DNA from: Amylostereum areolatum
Taxonomy: Eukaryota > Basidiomycota > Agaricomycetes > Russulales > Stereaceae
Assembly (NCBI GenBank): GCA_012932865.1
Contig: SAXG01000048.1
Coordinates: forward strand, 186,001-250,000
Length of the DNA: 64,000 bases
Reading direction: 5' to 3'
Of this stretch, positions 57,065 through 64,000 are shown in pieces. How positions within the stretch are numbered: the first letter of the stretch is position 1; each line of letters starts with the position of its first letter. Position numbers and translations under genes: made by a program. The notes below the pieces were generated by a model. That model was not told the DNA's origin. It made no database searches and saw only the letters and a list, made by a program, of their open reading frames with translations.

Positions 57065-59096
57065 TCAAGCAGGAGCATATAAATCTGATTCAGACTCCAC
57101 ACTATCCATGCACTTGGTCCACTCCACTCCATGCTTTGCATGCTTGAAGTCAATTTCAATTGGTGTGCGTCCGATAATCTTCTCTGTTCCAGGCCACCAC
57201 AGAGCATTTCTATATTCATCTGGAACCCAGATGAGGAGATGAGATTCGCTGTCAGTGATCCATCCATCTTTGATTTTGAAGGGGAGGGATATTCCACTGT
57301 TTGAGCAAGTGGTGCTCTGGCTATGGAAATTGGCCAAGGGGTAAGTATCTATAGATATACAATAAAAGAATGAGTATCATCATCTGAGATTGATATGGAT
57401 GATTCTTGAACATACTTGAATATTGAAGTACATGCAAGTCTGCTGCTTTCATTTTCACATCCCAGACTCGGATTGTTGTGTCCAATGAGCTAGAGACAAT
57501 GTGGGTTCCATCTGGGGAGTAGGCAACTGATGTGATCACTGAGGCATGACCTTGCAGTGAATTGCAAACAGCTTTTCCTGTCCTTGCATCCCATATACAG
57601 ATTGTTGAGTCAGAAGAGGCAGAGACAATGTATTCACCAGATGGGGAATACGCAATAGAATAGATTCCAGCAGCATGACCTTTCAGAGGATCACCTACTG
57701 CTCTCCCTGTCTCTGCATCCCAGATGCAGACTGTTGTGTCATCTGAGCCAGAGACAATGTGTTTGCCATCTGGTGAATAGGCCACAGCATAGACTGCATC
57801 AGTATGACCTTTTAGAGGATCCCCTACTAGTATTCCCATTTCTGCATCCCAGATGCGGATTGTTGTGTCATATAAGCCAGAGACAATATACTTGCCATCT
57901 GGTGAGCATGCAACAGAACAAGGGGTTGAACTGGGATTCTGTACTTTTAGAGAATCAACCACCATCCTCCCAGTCTCTGCATCCAGTATATAGACTGATT
58001 CCTCATTAGAACCACATATAATGTGCTTTCCATCTGATGAGTAGGCAACACAGGTAATACTAGAATACTCTGAGGATCCATTCATTTGCAGTGAATATTG
58101 TCCCACTTTTTTTCTTGTCTCTACATCCCAGATATAGATTACTTCATCACAGCCAGAGATGATGTGCTTGCCATCTGGTGAATAGGCAATAAAGCAAACT
58201 GAGTAAGTGTGACCTCTCAGAGGTTCACCAACTGTGCTTCCAGTCTTTGCATCCCAGATTTGGACTGCTCCATCAGAGGAGCCAGAAACAATGCACTTGC
58301 CATCTTGTGCATAGGCAACAGAGGATATCTGTGAGGGTTGGCCTTGCAGTGAATGGTTGGCTAATCTCCCTGTATCTGCAGTCCAGATGCAGATTGTTGA
58401 GTCATCAGAGCCAGAGACAATATGAGTGCCATCTGGTGAATAAGCCACAGAGAAAACCCATGCAGTGTGGCCCCTCAAAGGATGATAGTCTTCTCTCCCT
58501 GTCTCTACATCCCATACACGGATGGTTGAGTCATTAGAGCCAGAGACAATATGAGTGCCATCTGGTGAATAGGCAACTGAATACACTGCCTGAGTATGAC
58601 CTTTTAGAGGGCCACCTATCACTTCCCTTGTCTTTGCATCCCAGATACATATGGTTGAGTCATTAGAACCAGAGACAATTTGAGTACCATTTGGTGAATA
58701 GGCAGCACAATTAACTCTATCAGTATGACCTTCTAGAGGATCCCCCACCACCTTCCCTGATGTTGTGTCCCATATGAGAAGGGTCATATCCCAAGAGCCA
58801 GAGACAATGTGAGTGCCATCTGGAGAATAGGCAACAGAAGAAATTGGAGCAGTATGACCCCCAGTCAGAGGATCACCCACTATGCTCCCTGTCTCTACAT
58901 TCCATATGCAAATGGTTGAATCCCCTGAGCCAGACACAATATGAGTGCCATCTGGTGAAAAGGCAACAGAGTGAACTCCACGAGTGTGGCCTTGTAAGGG
59001 ATGTGCCACTGCTCTCCCTGTCTCTGCATCCCATAAGCGGATGGTTAAGTCATCAGAACAAGAGACAATGTGAGTGCCATCTGGTGAATAGGCAAC
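57065..59096 (-). CDS. NACHT-WD40 protein, C-terminal part: 13 WD40 repeats and terminal domain
   Basis: The 3' half of the NACHT gene that continues at 60359-63946. Exons 57416-59096 and 57065-57348; the intron is GTATGT...CTATAG. Thirteen WD40 repeats follow the pattern SVAYSPDGTHIVSGS..TI.IWDAETG..VGDPL.GHT; with the one at 60364-60490 there are fourteen, enough for two seven-bladed propellers. Neighbouring repeats are very alike, typical of repeat-shuffling fungal NLR genes. The last exon encodes a tail common at the end of such proteins (GWITDSESHLLIWVPDEYR, ALWWPGTEKII). The reading frame is cut at 59092-59096 by the LTR-type insert. Confidence 0.85.
59092..59096. repeat. Left 5-bp target duplication of the LTR element
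   Basis: GCAAC, repeated at 60359-60363. With one copy removed together with the element, the codons for SVAYSPDG become continuous. Confidence 0.85.
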
Positions 59097-59402
59097 TGTC
59101 AAGAACGACCGACTAAGGAATGCATCCAATAGCCTTCTAAGTCGCGACACAGGCAGTGGCTCAGAGGAAGGGGGAATCAGGGAACAAAGGGAGAACAGTA
59201 CATTGCACTCTAAGCCGGTAAAGACTAGGAGGAAAGACTAAGGAACTAGATACATGCAGGCCAGCTATATATACTAGGGAGGGGATGTGCACAGACCAAG
59301 GGGCACATCAGCGATGCCATCAAAGGGGATTGATCCACAGGTGTGAGATCAGATAGCGCGAGAAAGCAAGGAAAAAGCGGAGCAAAAGGGCGAACCGTGA
59401 CA
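59097..59402. repeat. LTR (306 bp)
   Basis: Same sequence as 60053-60358 in the same orientation; TG...CA ends. Confidence 0.9.
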
Positions 59403-60052
59403 ATACCCCCGCTTCAAGGTTCGACGACCCGGCGAACAAAACAAGTAAAACAAGTAAAAAAAAAAGGTCCAAAATACCAATTCTAGCACCATCCTTCAGG
59501 CGTCCAAGTCAAGGTCGAAGTCGAGCAGTTTATAGCCTCATGCAGGAGGGGTCGCAGCTAAGCAATCAAGGTTCAGGCCATAGCCGCCGAAGCGGCCAGT
59601 GCAAACTCCTGCCAACCCGATGCATCGCCGATGCTCCTCATCTCCATTAGTGCCACATAGAGCTCAGCAAACCAGTGCCAACCATGCGCAGCGAGTGGGC
59701 TACTTTCCGCTTATCCCGCTGGCTTTGACAGTGATCCACATCGCCGTCTGCCACAGTAACAGTTCTGAATTGCGAAGCAGTTATGCACCATGCTCAGGGT
59801 GATCACGTGGGGGTCTGGTGGTCTGGGTGGGGGTCTGGTGCGCGCGGTGTCCAAAATTCTAAGTCCGATGATGTCAGCGATGGGGGAGCGATAAGCTGAT
59901 TAAACCTGATAGCAGTATTTAACGTCTAGCAATAGACGGTCGCGCATGGTCTGTGGTGCAAGGCAGACGAGCGATGGGGGACGAGGGGTCATAGAACGAG
60001 TGGAAGTGCATCAAAAGCGTCGCGAGGTAGAAGTAAGAAGAGTCTTTCCTAA

Positions 60053-60358
60053 TGTCAAGAACGACCGACTAAGGAATGCATCCAATAGCCTTCTAAGTCG
60101 CGACACAGGCAGTGGCTCAGAGGAAGGGGGAATCAGGGAACAAAGGGAGAACAGTACATTGCACTCTAAGCCGGTAAAGACTAGGAGGAAAGACTAAGGA
60201 ACTAGATACATGCAGGCCAGCTATATATACTAGGGAGGGGATGTGCACAGACCAAGGGGCACATCAGCGATGCCATCAAAGGGGATTGATCCACAGGTGT
60301 GAGATCAGATAGCGCGAGAAAGCAAGGAAAAAGCGGAGCAAAAGGGCGAACCGTGACA
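60053..60358. repeat. LTR (306 bp)
   Basis: Same sequence as 59097-59402; followed by the target duplication GCAAC at 60359-60363. Confidence 0.9.
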
Positions 60359-60363
60359 GCAAC
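60359..60363. repeat. Right 5-bp target duplication of the LTR element
   Basis: GCAAC, identical to 59092-59096. Confidence 0.85.
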
Positions 60364-63300
60364 AGATAACACTCTTCGAGTATGGCCTGTTAGAGGATCA
60401 CACATTGCTCTCCCCGTCTCTGCATCCCAGATGCGAATAGTTGCCTCCTCAAAGCCAGATACAATCCGGGTCCCATCTGGTGACCATGCAACACATCTAG
60501 CACGGGATATATTATCTTGAAGAACATTCTGAAACATTGACTGAGTGAAATTCTTTTTGTGGATAGTTGCAACCTGTGGAAACCTAGATATATAGTGACT
60601 CTGTATTACAGACCTGGTTGGGGAAAATGGTAATGCAGATATATATATATGTGGTGCAGATTGTGCAATTAGTCCTCCAAACCGGCGGACAAACCATTCA
60701 GCATCCTGGACAAATATGACCAGATCAGGCTCTTGAGTGCTCTATATGTGCAATGTTGAGCCACTATGCTGATACTTCACCAAAATAAAATAACATACCT
60801 GAAGTAATTTAAACACAACATGTAATGCACGCCCAGCTTGCTTTACTTCCCCCATCAGGCTCAAAAGTTCTAGCCAGAAAAGAAATTTGTCATGCAGGAA
60901 TGTCCAGAAGGCCTCCAAAAGGTGTGTGTTTTCCAGTGACATAAAATGAGTCTGCCAGTATTGTGCAGCATAGCGGAGGCCAGGGGATGAAGCTTGCATG
61001 AGGCGGTTATTTAGATCTGGTATGTCTTTGTTATGGATGTATGATGTCTCTAGTCCACAAATGTTGAACCGCAAACTCAAGTTCATCAGGCAAATAGAGC
61101 CCATAGCCATTATATGGTTCCCATGGTGATAGTCAACATGCCATATTCCACTGCGCTCTCTTGTTGTCAGGAAATCCCGGAAAGATGTGTGAAAGGGTCG
61201 AACTGGAGTATCATGATCTAGGGCTCCACTGAGAACAGCTCCCATAAATGGCACAACCAAGCTAACCTCATCCTCAGAGACATTACTCCAGCATCGACGG
61301 ATTTCTTCTAGTGAGTTCACTGACAAGGGTTCCACTCCACTCAAGATCTGTGCCATAACAGAGTAGAAAATGGCCATCGCATCACCATCATCTTGGTCAA
61401 AGACTTGTGCAAGAACACCAGAGTAAAGTGCATCAATGGGTTTGAGACCAGTAGGTTTGATGGAGCCAAGAAGACGGTCAAAGCGTTTTACTAGTTTTAA
61501 CCCTGCTATTTTTGGCCCTAGAATGACTTCGCAAGCAGTGAATGCCCACTGAAAGAGACCTTCCGACTTCTCTGCTAGCACTTTGCAATGGGAATCATCC
61601 AGACGCCCGACCCGAGAATCCACTAGGGAAAAGCGATGGCATATGTAGACCATGATATCCTCCTGGGCCTCGGCCACCTCATCTTCCAAATTCATGCAAT
61701 GAACCTGTGTGCCCTTTGTACGGATCGCGTCCATGACATCAGTTTCCGGGCGAGATGTCACAACTACTCGGAAGTTTGGAGGTAGATCCATTGCGTGTTG
61801 AGTTAAGAAGGAGAGAAGAAGTCGTCGTGATCCATTGTGGCCACTCTCGTCAAGAGCGTCGATGACGAGGAGGACAGGGCCGGAGATGGCGAGGGCCTTA
61901 GCCGGTTCGACGACGAGATACTCCCATTCGGAGATGATGTCGGGTGTGTCGGCGAGTGAGCCGCGGCGGGTGATGACGTCTGCTAATGCACGTTTGAAAC
62001 TGGGATCCCAGCAAGCCAGGTTCCATGCGATGGTGCTGAAGACAGACTCGGGATGGCGGTCGCCTTGAAAGTTGCGATTGAAGCAGAAAAACGCGCCGAG
62101 ACGATCGAGGGAGTCGAAGCGATCTCCGATGGCGTGCGCGATGGCAGACTTGCCCATCCCCGCTCCGCCGACGAGGAAGCACACCCGCTCATCCGTAGGA
62201 CCGTTGATCCATTCCGCGAGGCGATTCAGAGTTTCGACGCGCGTCCCGGGGAGACATTTCTTCATCTTGTTCATGCCTGCCGCATGAGCATGAGTGAGCT
62301 TCGTCAGCTCTACATTATCGCCTGGTTATGGACCGAGTTAGCAAAGAGCCATGAAAATGAGGCAAAAGGAAGTGTCCGGACCTATGGCTTGCATGGTTTC
62401 CATAGTCCTTGCCAAGGTGATGGACATATTTGTGACTTCGAGGAGCGTGCCCTTCGCCACGCGCAAATGAAATTCCTCCTTCAGCTGCGCCAGAGCGGAT
62501 TTGTATTCGTCCACTTTTGCTTTAGTGTCTGAGAGCGTGTGTTTGGCAGTGCGGCGAGCTGTTCATCCAGTTAGGAACCGGTATACGCGCAGATGAACAG
62601 GATATGCTCGTACCGAAACTCTCGACACTCCCGTACTCTTCAATAAAGTAGCAGCACTCAACGGTCTGCTGGGCGATACGCGCAAGGATGCTAGTCTCGC
62701 GGCCTGAAGAAAGGTCAATCGCACGGTGGCGACTCGAGTCCAGCATGTCGGGGCGCAAATCAGAAACAATGTCAAAGAAGGAATCCATTGCAACGAGGAG
62801 GTCCTTCACGTTCTTGTCCAGTTCGACCTGATTCTCGAATACCTGCAAGATGTAACATGAGTATACGTGCGAGAGTAACCTAACACATAGCATACCTTCT
62901 TCGCCGCAGACAAGATACTCCACGCCATTTTTGCATATGGGTGTACCTGCGAAAGCGCCAATCCTGAGCGTCTGCGACAGTTACTAACAGTAGAATACGC
63001 ACTTCCGCGATCTTATCGACAACACCCGTGAAGATGTTGATCTTGGACAACAATGGATCCAGTACGTCGATGGCAGTTTGCGTGCCTCCAAAGATAGTCG
63101 TTGCCTTGTTCATCGCTACGGCGGCTGATTCCACAGAAGTGTGTGCAACGTGCATATGGTCTAACACGGCGGTAGCGGAAAGCAAAGCTTCGCCAGGCAT
63201 GTTCGCAGATGTATCGGCGGTGCTGAAGACACCGGGTGGGGATTGCGATGGGTGAATCGGTGCGTTCGCAGTGGCAAGGGCTTGCTCTGGCTCGGCACTG

Positions 63301-63946
63301 GCTCTGATTGTATCATTGAAAGGAGGTAAAGACCGTACGGGGTCTTGCAGAGATGGCTGTACGCTGAAATTGAAAATAATCTTGGCGCCTGATAAGGACC
63401 CGGCAAGGTCGTGGCTGTGGTCTGAAACGGAAAGTATGTTTCCTTTTACCAAGCAGGAAGAAGTGCAAGTAGACATACGCGGTTCGTTGCGCGTCTCTTC
63501 AACGAGGGATGCGAGAGGTGCTTCAAAGTACCCGAGCGACTCGTCGGCGCGTCGATGGCGACGAATGAAGAGTTCCACCTTGAATACAGAAGAACGTGCA
63601 ACTCTGGCACTACGAATATCGGGTAAACGAGCAAGAAAAATTTGATGGGAAACGACGGACGTACAAGTGAAGGTTCACATCAGGCCATACTACGTCTGTA
63701 CGTGCATCGACACATTCCGTGGATTGAACAATGCCTCCCACGTTGATTGAACAGTACACGTCCCTCGGTATCACTTTCATAATCTTTGAGACCTTGGGAA
63801 GAGAACTCGCAAAGAGTCCTGAACACGTCGCTCAGTTGAATGATCTCGCAGATATGATATTCTGTCTGGTTCACGTACTATTCACGGTTATATCGACGAG
63901 AGCTCCTCTGTCGTCCTGGGGTTGCGCGCTGGGAGGTACCGGGTCG
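60359..63946 (-). CDS. NACHT-WD40 (STAND/NLR) protein, N-terminal part; 5' end beyond the window
   Basis: Minus-strand exons: 63879-63946 (partial gene start; an acceptor CAG precedes it), 63665-63818, 63479-63609, 63003-63421, 62896-62946, 62614-62842, 62382-62558, 60799-62321 and 60359-60741. The N-terminus is C2-like (LVDITVNRLFASSLPK, RDVYCSINVGGIVQSTE, VELFIRRHRRADESLGYF). A helical region follows (LDPLLSKINIFTGVVDKIAE, LDKNVKDLLVAMDSFFDIV). The NACHT ATPase has Walker A GGAGMGKSAIAHAIG, Walker B VLLVIDALDESG and sensor-like VVVTSRPET. Next is a winged-helix-like stretch with PFHTSFRDFLTTRERSG, then a linker (PHIYISALPFSPTRSVIQSHY) and the first WD40 repeat. Role by family: signal-operated NTPase in fungal self/non-self recognition and programmed cell death. 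The gene is interrupted at 60359-60363. Confidence 0.85.
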
Positions 63947-64000
63947 CTGCAAAGACGTGAGTTGAACTGAGTTCGGTGTCGGTTGCCCCGTCGCGATAAG
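63947..64000. other. Probable intron of the NACHT gene at the window edge
   Basis: Read on the minus strand this stretch ends TCTTTGCAG directly before the first C2-like exon, so it is most likely an intron; the start codon lies outside the window. Confidence 0.5.

Larger units (their letters stand above)
59097..60358 (-). mobile_element. Miniature LTR retroelement (TRIM/LARD-like), 1262 bp
   Basis: Two direct repeats, 59097-59402 and 60053-60358, each 306 bp, starting TGTCAAGAACG and ending GAACCGTGACA (TG...CA). I see no difference between them. The 650-bp internal part (59403-60052) has no gag or pol frame. A purine-rich word (AAGCGGGGGTAT, read on the minus strand) abuts the LTR at 59402 and looks like a polypurine tract, which suggests minus orientation. 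The 5-bp duplication GCAAC flanks the element. It is mobilised, if at all, by proteins encoded elsewhere. Confidence 0.85.

Overview
The window is nuclear DNA from a filamentous basidiomycete, most likely an Agaricomycete. Genes are dense, GC-rich and split by many 45-70 nt GT-AG introns. F-box/LRR genes are expanded, and a NACHT-WD40 (STAND/NLR) gene and Agaricomycete-type DDE transposons are present. Coding models below were assembled by hand from reading frames plus splice sites; where exon lengths are quoted they sum to whole codons unless a break is stated.

Layout. 0.7-5 kb: an F-box protein and a DUF2461 protein. 5.4-6 kb (-): a five-exon 83-residue membrane protein. 8-11.3 kb: a TmpA-type membrane oxidoreductase and, convergent to it, a multi-pass membrane protein. 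13-16 kb: a secreted type-B carboxylesterase and the MICOS subunit MIC10 (-). 16.8-17.6 kb (-): a secreted Ser/Thr-rich protein. 18-23.5 kb: two F-box genes around an unknown charged protein. 24.6-34 kb (-): phosphoinositide phospholipase C, a Pro-rich coiled-coil protein, and a GH28 polygalacturonase. 34.6-43 kb is a transposon-rich island: a 5.25-kb DDE element with 95-bp TIRs and a 9-bp target duplication; a 1.26-kb inverted-repeat element nested in its left TIR and carrying a DUF6589-like gene piece; and a 615-bp hAT-type MITE inside a decayed F-box gene. 43.5-51.3 kb: an unknown gene (-), SPT5 (-) and another F-box gene. 53.8-56.6 kb: acetyl-CoA synthetase. 57 kb to the right edge (-): a NACHT-WD40 gene whose WD40 exon is split by a 1.26-kb LTR-type miniature element with 306-bp LTRs and a 5-bp target duplication; its 5' end lies beyond the window.

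Housekeeping genes (SPT5, ACS, PLC, MIC10) are mixed with secreted enzymes of plant-litter breakdown (GH28, carboxylesterase) and fast-evolving families (F-box, NLR). I see no operon-like functional cluster. Three recent insertions are resolved to the base by their target duplications, and two of them break genes. Several otherwise good genes carry a single one-base frame break, some at homopolymer runs, so consensus indels in the assembly should be considered before calling them pseudogenes.
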